This document shows positions 18,220 through 27,122 of a DNA stretch of 64,000 nucleotides, piece by piece. How positions within the stretch are numbered: the first letter of the stretch is position 1; each line of letters opens with the position of its first letter. Source of the stretch: DATFVA01 sp963774455 (GTDB lineage Bacteria > Bacteroidota > Ignavibacteria > Ignavibacteriales > Ignavibacteriaceae); NCBI GenBank assembly GCA_963774455.1, contig CAVZFD010000004.1, positions 915,143-979,142 on the forward strand, given 5' to 3'. The notes below the pieces were generated by a model. The model searched no databases. It had not been told where the DNA came from and worked only from the letters and a program-made list of their open reading frames with translations. Position numbers and translations under genes: made by a program.

Positions 18220-20115
18220 TTATCGCAGACTGGTGTTGCCCGATATTTTAACATCTTTAAATGTTACGGATGAATTTTTATCGACGTAAAGACCGGCTTT
18301 TCCGAATATTCCCCATATGCTCCGGTAAGATTTCAACAATCCATGCTCATTATAAATATTTACAACGTTATTAGTATATATGATTCTCATCGTCCCGAAT
18401 CCTCCAGAGCCGGCATTCTGAGGTGTTATTTCAAAAAGCTTCTGAATTTCATTTCCGCTTATACGCTGAAGAGTAAAATTTCCTCCATCCCTGTATTTGA
18501 ATATATAGTAATCAAGCGGGGAGGAATAACCTATTACGAGTCCCAGCACAGAATTTTTCCCGCCTATATCTGCATTGACGCTGAGGTTCACTTCAAAAAG
18601 GTCTTTATTGTAAAGAACAAATTTCTCAGATGATGTACCGGTGAAAATTATTTCGCTGCCTGTCACCGTGCATTCATTTTTATTTATACCGGGATAGATC
18701 CATTCAGGATGATCGAAGCCCGAAGATACAAAGCGGGTGGCAGTATTATTTACCGGCTGTCCCGGCCTTGTAGACTCACCTGTCACAAGTTTTTCTTTCG
18801 GCTTTTCTTCAGTGGTTTTTTTGTCAATCTCATTTGTACATGCGTTTATTAATTCCGTTATCTTTGTATTCATGGGCTGAAGCTCTTCAGCTTTTTTGTA
18901 ATACTTTAATGCACTCTGGTATTTCTCATCCTTCATCAGGGCGTCGGCAATATTCAGGTAAAGGCCGGTAATTGTTTCAACTCCATCCAAGGCCTCCCGG
19001 CTGTCCGGTTTGCTGTCCAGTACTGATTTATAGATAATTAAAGCATCCTCGTAATCCTTTTCCTTTACCAGTTGTTCGGCCTGTGTAAGGAGTCTGCTGT
19101 CGGCATCCTTATCTTCCGGGGTAGGTTTAATACTGTTCACCGGTTTCTGTACGGGTTCCGGCTCCGTGCGGTTTATACTGACCTCTCTTGAAGGATCAAC
19201 ACCTGAGGATTGGTACTGCAGGTATAAAAGGACCACAATAGCAAGGAATACGGCTGCTACTGCCAGCCAGCCTTTCCTGTGAGATTTTTGTACACGGGTT
19301 TTACTGTTTTTGACAGGTTTAGGCGGGACAGGCTTTACCTGCTGATCAGGATCTATCTTTACTATTATGACGGTAACGTTATCCTTGCCTCCTCTCTCAT
19401 TCGCCAGGCTGATTAAAATATCACAGGCATCGGAGGCACTATTCCTGCTTACTAACTGTAAAATTTCTCCTTTGCTTACCTTTGCCAGGCCATCCGTGCA
19501 AAGGATATAAGTTTGACCCTTTTGTATCTTTAGTTCATCTATTATATCCACCCTGACTTTTTCATCAACGCCGAGGGCTCTGGCAAGAACCGATTTGGAA
19601 GGATAGTTTCTTGCTTCTTCAGGAGTAAGCAGTCCCTCCCTAAGCATTTCCTGCACCTTAGTATGATCGTTGGTAAGTTGTTCTATTCTATTATTTTCAA
19701 TCCTATACACCCTTGAATCACCTACGTGACCGATAACTGCGCGGTCACCTTTCAGCACCAGAACCGTACAGGTGGTACCCATCCTTCCGAATTCAGATTT
19801 GTCGCCCGATTTATTAAAAATTTCAAGGTTAGCTTTTTCTATTGCCTCTTTAAGAGCAACCGATTCATCATAATCGGAACCAAAGAATTCATTCTGAACA
19901 ACTTTAAGGGCAATTGAACTCGCTTCTTTACCGCCCCGGTGTCCCCCCATTCCATCCGCAACAATAAACATCTGACCTTTCGGACTATACAGGTCGGAAT
20001 TATCCCCAGGATACTTTCCAAAACTATCCTGGTTTTCTGTCCTGACCAGACCTATATCCGATTTTCCGGAAAACACAAAGGTGAATTTAATTCGTGGTGC
20101 AGGCATATTCCTCAA
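18220..20115 (-). CDS. PP2C-family Ser/Thr phosphatase with TPR and C-terminal beta-domain
   Basis: The 631-residue protein begins with a PP2C domain (about residues 10-255) that has all metal-binding blocks: GLVRTENQDSFG, VADGMGGHRGGKEAS, GDSRVYRI, LCTDGL and GGKDNVTVI. One membrane helix follows (about 283-300), then TPR-type helices (about 340-440) and a C-terminal domain (about 465-631) with SGFDHPEWIYPG and a jelly-roll-like strand pattern. Next to a T6SS FHA gene it is probably the phosphatase that reverses FHA or kinase phosphorylation. The extracytoplasmic TPR and lectin-like parts are unusual for PppA and suggest signal sensing. No kinase is seen nearby. Confidence 0.85.
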   Translation of the reverse strand: MRNMPAPRIKFTFVFSGKSDIGLVRTENQDSFGKYPGDNSDLYSPKGQMFIVADGMGGHRGGKEASSIALKVVQNEFFGSDYDESVALKEAIEKANLEIFNKSGDKSEFGRMGTTCTVLVLKGDRAVIGHVGDSRVYRIENNRIEQLTNDHTKVQEMLREGLLTPEEARNYPSKSVLARALGVDEKVRVDIIDELKIQKGQTYILCTDGLAKVSKGEILQLVSRNSASDACDILISLANERGGKDNVTVIIVKIDPDQQVKPVPPKPVKNSKTRVQKSHRKGWLAVAAVFLAIVVLLYLQYQSSGVDPSREVSINRTEPEPVQKPVNSIKPTPEDKDADSRLLTQAEQLVKEKDYEDALIIYKSVLDSKPDSREALDGVETITGLYLNIADALMKDEKYQSALKYYKKAEELQPMNTKITELINACTNEIDKKTTEEKPKEKLVTGESTRPGQPVNNTATRFVSSGFDHPEWIYPGINKNECTVTGSEIIFTGTSSEKFVLYNKDLFEVNLSVNADIGGKNSVLGLVIGYSSPLDYYIFKYRDGGNFTLQRISGNEIQKLFEITPQNAGSGGFGTMRIIYTNNVVNIYNEHGLLKSYRSIWGIFGKAGLYVDKNSSVTFKDVKISGNTSLR

Positions 20116-20268
20116 ATAAATATAGGTGAAGTTTATTCATACGTTCCGGTTCGTGCCGATTGGTATCTTAAGTCATCCAAAAAATATAAAAAACAAACAT
20201 AAGTTTCATCTTGTAATATTTCCCCTAACATTTTTGTCCTATTCGGCATTCTCATCAAGCAACCTTTT

Positions 20269-21033
20269 TCAGAAGCCTCCCAGTTCAAATATCAGTATCG
20301 TTGCGAGAGCCGCGGCGGGAGACCATATCCTGAAGTTTTTTGTATTAAAGATTAAGGCCGTGGCAATTATCCAGGTGGCCAGCAGCAGAATAGAGGGTAG
20401 CGGGAACATTTCCGGAATGGATACAACCGACTTTCCGACGGATCCTAATTTGTATGTCATCCTCACCGGGTTAAAGACAAACACATTTGATATAAAGGCG
20501 ATGAGCGTAAAGATCTCTATTTTTTTAAGATTGCCGGGGAAACGGAAATACTCCAGTCCTGTTCTGATTGCAAGCAGCAGCGCACCCAGCAATGTAGCCC
20601 AGTAGTAAAAGTTTATTGAACCCGGAACCTTTCCGTAAAAAGTCATCGTAATGGGTTCACCTTTCGCAGGGATGATATATTCTTTTCCTTTACGGTCAAT
20701 CTTTATATAATAAGAAACATTTGAACCGGGAACCCGGCTGGGGATGCTACCGGAAATTATTCCTCCCTTTTCGGTAAGTTCAGAACTGTTCCATGAAGAT
20801 GATCCCTCTGCTTTCCAGTATACGCTGCCGTCAAGGCTGTCTGATTCTGTTCTGAGAAAGAATATGTAGTCATCTTTTCCGTAGTATACTCTGTCAAGTT
20901 TATAGCCGGTTTCTTTCCCTTCGATCCCGAAAGACCCTGATACAGGGTATTCGCGGCTTAACCTGCTCTGCAGGAAACCTGCAACAAATGTTATAACAAC
21001 AGCGGCCGTCCACAAAATTATGCTTTGTTTCAT
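20269..21033 (-). CDS. Membrane protein of unknown function
   Basis: This 254-residue protein is not recognised. It has an N-terminal membrane helix (about residues 5-22) and an extracytoplasmic beta-rich stretch of about 110 residues. That stretch includes SVYWKAEGSSSWNSSEL and a GKVPGSINFYYWA segment that leads into the membrane again. At least three more helices follow (about 140-160, 170-190, 210-252). The extracellular part resembles generic Ig-like or Y_Y_Y-type modules only loosely. It lies upstream of the phosphatase in the same orientation with a 153-base gap. A sensor or transporter-like role cannot be decided. Confidence 0.6.
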   Translation of the reverse strand: MKQSIILWTAAVVITFVAGFLQSRLSREYPVSGSFGIEGKETGYKLDRVYYGKDDYIFFLRTESDSLDGSVYWKAEGSSSWNSSELTEKGGIISGSIPSRVPGSNVSYYIKIDRKGKEYIIPAKGEPITMTFYGKVPGSINFYYWATLLGALLLAIRTGLEYFRFPGNLKKIEIFTLIAFISNVFVFNPVRMTYKLGSVGKSVVSIPEMFPLPSILLLATWIIATALIFNTKNFRIWSPAAALATILIFELGGF

Positions 21034-21073
21034 ATCTTTAGTTCCGGAATATCTGCAAATTTAGGAATGATTT

Positions 21074-21149
21074 ATTGAATTTGCGAATTAGGCGGAGGAG
21101 CATTGAGCGAAATTGAAGAATTGAGCGAATTGGCGGATTGGGCGAAATT
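21074..21149 (+). repeat. Degenerate 8-9 base tandem array (ATTGGCGA type)
   Basis: The whole spacer before pgl is built from variants of one unit: ATTTGCGA, ATTAGGCGG, ATTGAGCGA, AATTGAAGA, ATTGAGCGA, ATTGGCGG, ATTGGGCGA. It runs directly into the pgl ATG, so pgl has no ordinary Shine-Dalgarno sequence. The same words recur just after pgl and at 42011-42040. Confidence 0.65.
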
Positions 21150-21884
21150 ATGAAACTTGAGATTAAAATATTTTTATCGGCTGAAGAGGCGGCTTTGAAG
21201 ATTGCAGAAGAAATAATTAAAATGGTCTCTGCAAACTCCGGTGAGGACAGGGATACTTTTATTTCTCTCCCCGGCGGAAGTACGCCCAAAATCTTATTCA
21301 ATAAAATAGCTGAGGTATACGCCGACAGAATCGACTGGAATAGAATTCACCTTTTCTGGGGGGATGAGAGATGTGTGCCTCCTGATGATAAGCAGAGCAA
21401 TTATGGAATAGCCAGGGAATATCTCCTTAATAATATTATTATTCCTTCGACAAATATCCACAGGATAAGGGGGGAGGACGATCCCATGGATGAAGTTTCA
21501 AGGATTGCCTTTGAGATAAGGCAGATTGTTCCTGCAGAAAATAAATTGCCGCAGTTCGATTTGAATATACTGGGATTAGGAAAGGACGGTCATACCGCAT
21601 CTTTATTTCCCGGTAAGAAACTGAAATACATTGCGGGGGGAATAGCAGGTATTACTGTTCATCCTGAATCGGGGCAGAAAAGGATATCGCTGACTTCAGA
21701 GGTGTTAAGCAATGCAAAGCATAATATTTTTATGGTAACCGGGGAGAAAAAAGCTGATATAATTTATGAGATATTGAGCAGGAAGGATTCTGAGAAGGAC
21801 TTCCCGGCCGCTAGGATAAAAGCTGCTGAAATGCTGGAGTGGTATCTTGATGAAGAAGCGGCCGCAAGGATAAAAATGCCTTGA
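21150..21884 (+). CDS. pgl: 6-phosphogluconolactonase (DevB/SOL type)
   Basis: The enzyme hydrolyses 6-phosphogluconolactone to 6-phosphogluconate in the oxidative pentose phosphate pathway. With the ATG at 21150 it is 244 residues, MKLEIKIFLSAEEAALKIAEE onward; a TTG at 21138 is the alternative but lies in the repeat array. Diagnostic blocks are LSLPGGSTP-like SLPGGSTPKILF (about residues 33-45), HLFWGDERCVPPDDKQSNYG and LGLGKDGHTASLFPG. It is the only plus-strand gene in the first 25 kb, inserted between minus-strand genes and bracketed by short repeats, which hints at a locally rearranged site. Confidence 0.93.
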   Translation: MKLEIKIFLSAEEAALKIAEEIIKMVSANSGEDRDTFISLPGGSTPKILFNKIAEVYADRIDWNRIHLFWGDERCVPPDDKQSNYGIAREYLLNNIIIPSTNIHRIRGEDDPMDEVSRIAFEIRQIVPAENKLPQFDLNILGLGKDGHTASLFPGKKLKYIAGGIAGITVHPESGQKRISLTSEVLSNAKHNIFMVTGEKKADIIYEILSRKDSEKDFPAARIKAAEMLEWYLDEEAAARIKMP

Positions 21885-21885
21885 G

Positions 21886-21915
21886 GATTGGCGGATTTGC
21901 GATCATCCGCCAATC
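21886..21915. repeat. Perfect 11-base inverted repeat after pgl
   Basis: GATTGGCGGAT (21886-21896) and ATCCGCCAATC (21905-21915) pair perfectly across an 8-base loop, two bases after the pgl stop. There is no T-run, so it may act as a simple stop-site hairpin between convergent genes. It is made of the same ATTGGCGG words as the array before pgl, in both orientations. Confidence 0.75.
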
Positions 21916-21934
21916 ACCATCAGTAATTCCTTCG

Positions 21935-23068
21935 TCAGAACGAGGTACCAACCTTGATTCTAAGATTTGCAAAAACTGAAATAGCACCAAAGCTTCCGTC
22001 GGACAAACGAGAGAGAGTAACAGAAGGTCCTAAAGCCAGGGCACTGAACGCCCAGCTTTCGGCAATCTTTTGGACGAGAATTTCAACTAAATACTGATCC
22101 TGTCTTACATCACTGTTAAACATTGCATCAAACCTGAAATCAAATGTACTGCCTGCAAGAGAAAGTTCTCTTCCTGAATAGCCTGCATGCCATTCATTCA
22201 AAAATTTGGCAGCATAGACCTTTCCTCTTGTTGATCCGAGAATACTGATAGGGTATCTGAATTCGAAATTATAATACTGCCCCGCAAGTATTTTTGCATG
22301 ATACCTGCTGGTATCATCTGCAGTCCAATCTCTCAACTGATCCACTGTAGGGTCAACTACGATCTTGGTATACCCGAATTCAAAAAAGTTGCCGAAGGGA
22401 ATAACATAGGAAATATGGAATCCGGTCGAAGCATACATGTTATTATGCCTGTTTCCGAATCTAAGTTTGGAAAAAGCGTCAATATGTCCAAATACCCCTC
22501 CCGTCACACCGAGAATATGTATATCGGCCTCAATGTAATTTGTTTCCCCGGGACCGGAATATTCCGTACCTAATCCAAAGGAGAAACCTATATCGTTTTT
22601 AATCGGGACCCCGAATCTCTCACCGCCGAAGAACTGAAAAAAAGGATTTACATAATGCATTGTTGATGAAATCTGCAATTTAGACGGCGGATCCACCACC
22701 TTATTAAGTTTTATTTTCTCGAAGACGCGGGTAAAAACACTTCCATAGTTAATGCTTTCTTCAAGATCTATCTTAAAGGGGTAGGTAACAACCATTGCCC
22801 TGGTCTCTGGTTTTAAAGCCAGGAAAGGATAAAGGTTGCCCTTAATTGAAATTGTCTGGTTATTCGGATCACGAAGGTCAGCAATTATTTCTGCTTTTGG
22901 GTCGGGAGGATCGATAAATAATTCTGTCTGTATTTGTATAAAAAGAGTGTCATCGAGAGGTTCCATCTGGAAGTAAACGATTGGTTCCTCTTCCTGAGCC
23001 GGTGTATTACTTATATAAAAAAACGCAAAAAGAGCCGACAGAAGAAGTAGTAGTTTTATTTTGTGCAT
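21935..23068 (-). CDS. Predicted outer-membrane beta-barrel protein, unknown
   Basis: This 377-residue protein has a clear signal peptide (about residues 1-24, ending FFYISNTPAQ) and a long series of amphipathic strands. Aromatic residues are frequent (FGFSFGLGTEYSG-like, YNFEFRYPISILG), and it ends in a barrel-like FANLRIKVGTSF with terminal Phe. The first ~110 residues look like a separate beta domain. No family is recognised. It is the third gene of an operon with the GldL/MotA-like and GldM-like genes (17-base gap), so it may be the outer-membrane partner of that motor. Confidence 0.65.
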   Translation of the reverse strand: MHKIKLLLLLSALFAFFYISNTPAQEEEPIVYFQMEPLDDTLFIQIQTELFIDPPDPKAEIIADLRDPNNQTISIKGNLYPFLALKPETRAMVVTYPFKIDLEESINYGSVFTRVFEKIKLNKVVDPPSKLQISSTMHYVNPFFQFFGGERFGVPIKNDIGFSFGLGTEYSGPGETNYIEADIHILGVTGGVFGHIDAFSKLRFGNRHNNMYASTGFHISYVIPFGNFFEFGYTKIVVDPTVDQLRDWTADDTSRYHAKILAGQYYNFEFRYPISILGSTRGKVYAAKFLNEWHAGYSGRELSLAGSTFDFRFDAMFNSDVRQDQYLVEILVQKIAESWAFSALALGPSVTLSRLSDGSFGAISVFANLRIKVGTSF

Positions 23069-23085
23069 AAAGTAGTTCCGATAAT

Positions 23086-24039
23086 TTATTTTGAAAAATC
23101 AGTGAAATAGAACGAGTCTCCAACCTGTACCCTATCCTTTGATCTTTCATCAACTACTGTGAAGAAGAAATTTACTTTATATCTTCCGTCTGCTTCTCTC
23201 AGGTTTCCAAATTTGTCAAGCCATTCGTCGAACCTGTTTTCGTTTGACGCGATCTTTAATGACACATTATACACGGGGTTCCCCTTGGCATCTTTCATTG
23301 GTCCCGACACAGAGATTGGACCATTCCAGGATATCTTAAGCTGTTCGGGACGTTCGTCGAGAATCGTAACAGTAAAGACTGTTATCCTCTGAAGATCCTG
23401 AACATAAATATCAGAGTTGTTCATCTTGGTAGTAACGCGGGAAATTTTAACTTCGGGAGGTCTGTTTGGAACAACTTTTATCCTGTCCTCCTGGCTGCCG
23501 TACTTTGCTATTACCTCAGTCTGGTTCGTAAGGTCAAAAGTTTTTTCCTGTCCCGGCGGAATTACAACCAGCGGTTTGCTTCGGTCGTTCGGGTCATACA
23601 AGGAAGTAGGAACACTGCCAGAGTTGGAAGCTTTATTCCAGGTGTACTGAATAAAAGTCTGCTTAAGTGAAATAGGTGACTGCAGTATCTCCTGTTCCTT
23701 TTCGACGGGCTTAACTTCCGGTTTCTCTTCCGGCGGCTGTTCCTTTATCTTTTGAGTAAGATCCTTCATCCTGGTATTAAGAGAAGCCAGCTTCTCTTTA
23801 AGAGCGGCATTCTCCTCGAGGGCATTTTCTTCAATCTTCACATCGAATTTAATTCCCTTTGCGGTGAGAGAGTCAAGGACTGTCATGAGGGAGTCGCGCA
23901 CGCTTTTATTAACAACCTCATCTTTCAGTACGACCCTGTTTAAATCGAGATCGGCACCTTTCAATGCCAGCACAGTGATTACAAAAATGTAAAGCACCTG
24001 GTAGATTATAAATTTACTGTCCCTGTTTTTCTGAACCAT
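23086..24039 (-). CDS. GldM-like single-span inner-membrane protein with long periplasmic part
   Basis: The 317-residue protein starts with a short cytoplasmic tail and one membrane helix (about residues 10-30, YQVLYIFVITVLALKGADL), followed by LNRVVLKDEVVNKSVRDSL. This resembles the N-terminus of GldM/PorM, the rotating stalk of the T9SS motor. A coiled-coil-like segment follows (about 65-100), then a Pro/Glu-rich linker and beta-rich domains (about 150-317). No GldN or GldK neighbour is present. It starts ten bases after the upstream four-helix gene. The GldM relation is a by-eye judgement of moderate strength. Confidence 0.6.
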   Translation of the reverse strand: MVQKNRDSKFIIYQVLYIFVITVLALKGADLDLNRVVLKDEVVNKSVRDSLMTVLDSLTAKGIKFDVKIEENALEENAALKEKLASLNTRMKDLTQKIKEQPPEEKPEVKPVEKEQEILQSPISLKQTFIQYTWNKASNSGSVPTSLYDPNDRSKPLVVIPPGQEKTFDLTNQTEVIAKYGSQEDRIKVVPNRPPEVKISRVTTKMNNSDIYVQDLQRITVFTVTILDERPEQLKISWNGPISVSGPMKDAKGNPVYNVSLKIASNENRFDEWLDKFGNLREADGRYKVNFFFTVVDERSKDRVQVGDSFYFTDFSK

Positions 24040-24049
24040 AATTACACAC

Positions 24050-25036
24050 TCACTTTTTTACAACTATTGCTTCAAGGTGTTTTAGTCCGGCCTGGGTCTT
24101 CTCATCACCCAGGGTTAACGATGCCTGCTGTATTGAGGCAGCAAGTGATTTAAGATGTTCGATCTTTTCCGTACTAATACCCTGGATGCTATTAATTTTT
24201 TCCAGAATCTGGTGTACCGAGCTGAAATTAGTCACAAGCGTTTCACTCAACTGTGAAGTTCTCTCAAGAAGAGTTTTGTATGTTTCAAGATCTTTAACTG
24301 AGATCTCAATACCTTTTCCTCCCGCGCCAGCCTGACTTAACTGTTTAACAAGGTTTTTCGAATTCTCTATCTGGATACGTGAGAAATATCTTTCTTTCAT
24401 ATCCTGTACATGTGTAACCACGTTCTGGAATTCTACGCCGAGCTGATCGAGCACGGGTTCAAACAATTTACCGAGAGCCAGAACGATCAGGGCTTTGATT
24501 TCAAAAGGAACCGATAATCCTAAAAATATTTCTTCACCAAGCTTGATGCTTATAAGAAGAATCGCAGCGCCTATCAGAGGTAAAGCAGTAGAAATACTAT
24601 CGATCACACTCTCATAGGATGTTATAATTCTATCTATTGTTTCAGAAACGGGACTCCTTAAAACTTCGATCTTTAACTTATTATAAGTAAGCAAAGCCAT
24701 GAAAGCGAAAAGACCATAAACAACTACGGGCATCCACCAGAAACTGAAGGGTCTGACAATTTCCGGTGCGGGCTGCCAGGAAGGGAAGAGGGCTTTTCCA
24801 AGTTCTATCGAAATGTTTCCAAGTAGCGGAACATAAGACAGATCAAGGAAAAAGGATAAAATAAGGGCCACAAATGAGATGATGGCAGGTTTTACAATAA
24901 CTGAAAATTTTATATCTCGAATGGCTCTTTCTTTGTAACTATCGAGTTCGTCTTCGAGTCCGTTTTTAACATAGAGATCAGCATTACCTGTCGGAACCTT
25001 TTCGGAAGGTCTTTCAATGGTTTCAGCTTTTAACAT
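24050..25036 (-). CDS. GldL/MotA-like four-helix inner-membrane protein with cytoplasmic tail
   Basis: The 328-residue protein has a charged N-terminus and four predicted membrane helices (about residues 44-64, 98-118, 149-166, 172-195). A ~130-residue tail follows with a helical coil (about 245-315, ETYKTLLERTSQLSETLV). The third helix (STALPLIGAAILLI) recalls the P-x-L-G helix of the ExbB/TolQ/MotA family, and the tail recalls GldL. Genetic linkage to a GldM-like protein supports a proton-driven 5:2-type motor. The canonical GldL has two helices, so this is not a standard T9SS motor. It could also be an unrelated membrane protein. Confidence 0.5.
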   Translation of the reverse strand: MLKAETIERPSEKVPTGNADLYVKNGLEDELDSYKERAIRDIKFSVIVKPAIISFVALILSFFLDLSYVPLLGNISIELGKALFPSWQPAPEIVRPFSFWWMPVVVYGLFAFMALLTYNKLKIEVLRSPVSETIDRIITSYESVIDSISTALPLIGAAILLISIKLGEEIFLGLSVPFEIKALIVLALGKLFEPVLDQLGVEFQNVVTHVQDMKERYFSRIQIENSKNLVKQLSQAGAGGKGIEISVKDLETYKTLLERTSQLSETLVTNFSSVHQILEKINSIQGISTEKIEHLKSLAASIQQASLTLGDEKTQAGLKHLEAIVVKK

Positions 25037-25538
25037 CGAGTACCTCTGGGTCTTAATTCATGAAATTTTTAGTTTAAACTATTGATTATTGACATTTTTT
25101 TAATGTACCAGAATTTTAATGTACTACTTTAAGACAATTATTGTACCAGTTTCTTAAAAAAAAATTATTCTCCTACCCGGGAGATGGGGAGGCAGAATAT
25201 TTATTAATACAGGTATGCGCGTTCTTCAATAAAGAAATAAAACAACTCAACTAGCCGGGAAAGCTTAAAAACTCAACTAAAAATAAGGTTGAGAAATAGT
25301 TCGGGAAAATATAATAATAATTATGAATTTAATAACAAGCATGTGACAGAAAATTCCTACTCCCTTTCTGAATCACATTTCCGGTTATATTTCATTTTTA
25401 CTTCGCCGAAGTAAAATTTACTAATGCATCCCCTGACGTAAATATTCAAACTCCGAAGAAAGTAAAAGATGTGCGAAAATTCAAGACTATAATTATCCAG
25501 CAATTCGTTAAATTTATATTTACTTATGAAAGGAATTA
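25037..25538. other. Intergenic region between divergent motor-like operon and GH13 gene
   Basis: These 502 bases have no gene that can be supported. Near the minus-strand gene start there are three spaced copies of a TGTAC word. Two are in TTTTAATGTAC (25098-25108 and 25114-25124) and one is in ATTGTACCAG (about 25141-25148). They may be a regulatory site. A small hairpin, CTCAAC...GTTGAG, lies near 25272-25295. The rest is AT-rich without clear structure. Confidence 0.45.
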
Positions 25539-27017
25539 ATGCTTTTAAATCCCGGGCTGTTAGAAGTCAACACAAGAGTATGGATTAAGAAATTCGGACG
25601 CGATGCCCGGCTTTCGGATATAGATCAGAGGTTCATCGATGACCTTAATGCCTGGGGTATTGATATCTTCTGGCTGATGGGCGTCTGGAAAACCAGTCCC
25701 GATCTTGCAGCGCAATGCGGCTTCGGGATCGACCTGGTACCAGGCTATGTGAAGGCATTAAGCGACTGGAAAAAGGAAGACGTAATCGGTTCACCTTTCG
25801 CCATTGATGATTATGTGCTTAACCCCGTATTGGGCACGGAAGAAGATCTCCTTAAATTAAAAGAGCGCCTTAATAAAGCAGGAGTGAAGCTCTTCCTTGA
25901 TTTTATACCGAATCATTTTGGGGCAAACTCTCCTCTCATTAAGTCTCATCCTGAAATATTTCTGCAGACAGATAAGGATTCGTTTAAGAAAGATCCATAT
26001 GCTTTCTTCGAGTACGATGCCGGCAGTCCCTTATACCTGGTTCACGGAAGAGACCCGTTCTTTCCGCCGTGGACGGATACAGTTCAGATTAACTTTTTTG
26101 AACCGGCTGCACGGGAAATATTGATACAGAAGCTTTCTTCTATTGCATCTGTTGCAGACGGCGTACGCTGCGATATGGCGATGCTTCCACTGAACAACGT
26201 GTTTCAGAATACGTGGATGGGGGTTCTGAGTAAAGCAGATTATAAAAAGCCCGGGGAGGAATTCTGGAAGACCGCGATTGCAAAGACGAAGGAGAAAAAT
26301 CCTGATTTTATATTTATGGCTGAAGCATACTGGGATCTTGAGTGGCAGCTGCAGCAGCTGGGGTTTGATTACACATACGACAAGCGGCTTTATGACCGGC
26401 TTTCAGAAGGTGATATTCCAGGAATAAAAGCTCATCTCCAGGCTGATAAAGATTTCCAATTGAGAAGTGTACGCTTTATCGAGAACCACGATGAGGACAG
26501 ATCAATTACAAGTCTCGGCAGGTTTAAAGCTCTTGCTGCAGCGGTTATTATAAGTACGATACAGGGTGTGCGTTTCTATAATGATGGTCAGTTCGAGGGT
26601 AAAAAGACAAAACTCCCGGTGCAGCTCAGGCGAGAACCTGACGAAAAACCATCAATAATGGTACAGAAGTTTTACGATACTTTGCTCAAAGCTGTAAAAG
26701 ATGAAACTTTCAAAAAAGGCAACTGGCAGCTGCTTAATCCTTTCAATACAGATCCCGGTAACATTTCCTGTGACAATTTCCTTGCCTGGCACTGGCGTCT
26801 TGAAAATGAAATGAGAATAGTGGTAATAAATTATTCACATTCAACTTCGCAATGCCGGCTGAAGATTGATCTTCCTACAGGGAAGAATGATGTCACACTT
26901 AAGGACCTATTGACAGGGGTAGTGTATAAACGCTCAGTGAAAGAGATCAGCAATCCCGGCCTGTTCATTGAGCTTCGCGGCTATCAATCACACATTTTCG
27001 CCCTCACCCTGACGTAG
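25539..27017 (+). CDS. GH13-family alpha-amylase-like glycoside hydrolase
   Basis: The 492-residue protein has the (beta/alpha)8 GH13 blocks in order: DFIPNHFG (121-128), DGVRCDMA with the nucleophile Asp212, FMAEAYWD with the acid/base Glu262, and FIENHDEDR with the stabiliser Asp318. There is no signal peptide, so it acts in the cytoplasm. The C-terminal ~100 residues form the usual beta domain. It is probably active on alpha-glucans or maltodextrins; exact specificity (hydrolase or transferase) cannot be told. It stands alone, with no glycogen or maltose genes adjacent. Confidence 0.88.
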   Translation: MLLNPGLLEVNTRVWIKKFGRDARLSDIDQRFIDDLNAWGIDIFWLMGVWKTSPDLAAQCGFGIDLVPGYVKALSDWKKEDVIGSPFAIDDYVLNPVLGTEEDLLKLKERLNKAGVKLFLDFIPNHFGANSPLIKSHPEIFLQTDKDSFKKDPYAFFEYDAGSPLYLVHGRDPFFPPWTDTVQINFFEPAAREILIQKLSSIASVADGVRCDMAMLPLNNVFQNTWMGVLSKADYKKPGEEFWKTAIAKTKEKNPDFIFMAEAYWDLEWQLQQLGFDYTYDKRLYDRLSEGDIPGIKAHLQADKDFQLRSVRFIENHDEDRSITSLGRFKALAAAVIISTIQGVRFYNDGQFEGKKTKLPVQLRREPDEKPSIMVQKFYDTLLKAVKDETFKKGNWQLLNPFNTDPGNISCDNFLAWHWRLENEMRIVVINYSHSTSQCRLKIDLPTGKNDVTLKDLLTGVVYKRSVKEISNPGLFIELRGYQSHIFALTLT

Positions 27018-27122
27018 CAGCACGGCGCAGAGAGCAGGGAGTGGGGGGAAGAGAAAATGGGCAGGACAGATGGGATGATTTTTTCTACAAAAAGGGTGGA
27101 AATCTTTTCTTATCTTTGATGA

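Noticed and set aside
27018..27060. G-rich stretch after the GH13 gene resembling a 7-base array (GGCGCAG, AGAGCAG, GGAGTGG)
   Set aside because: Only three weak units and no inverted partner; too short to call.
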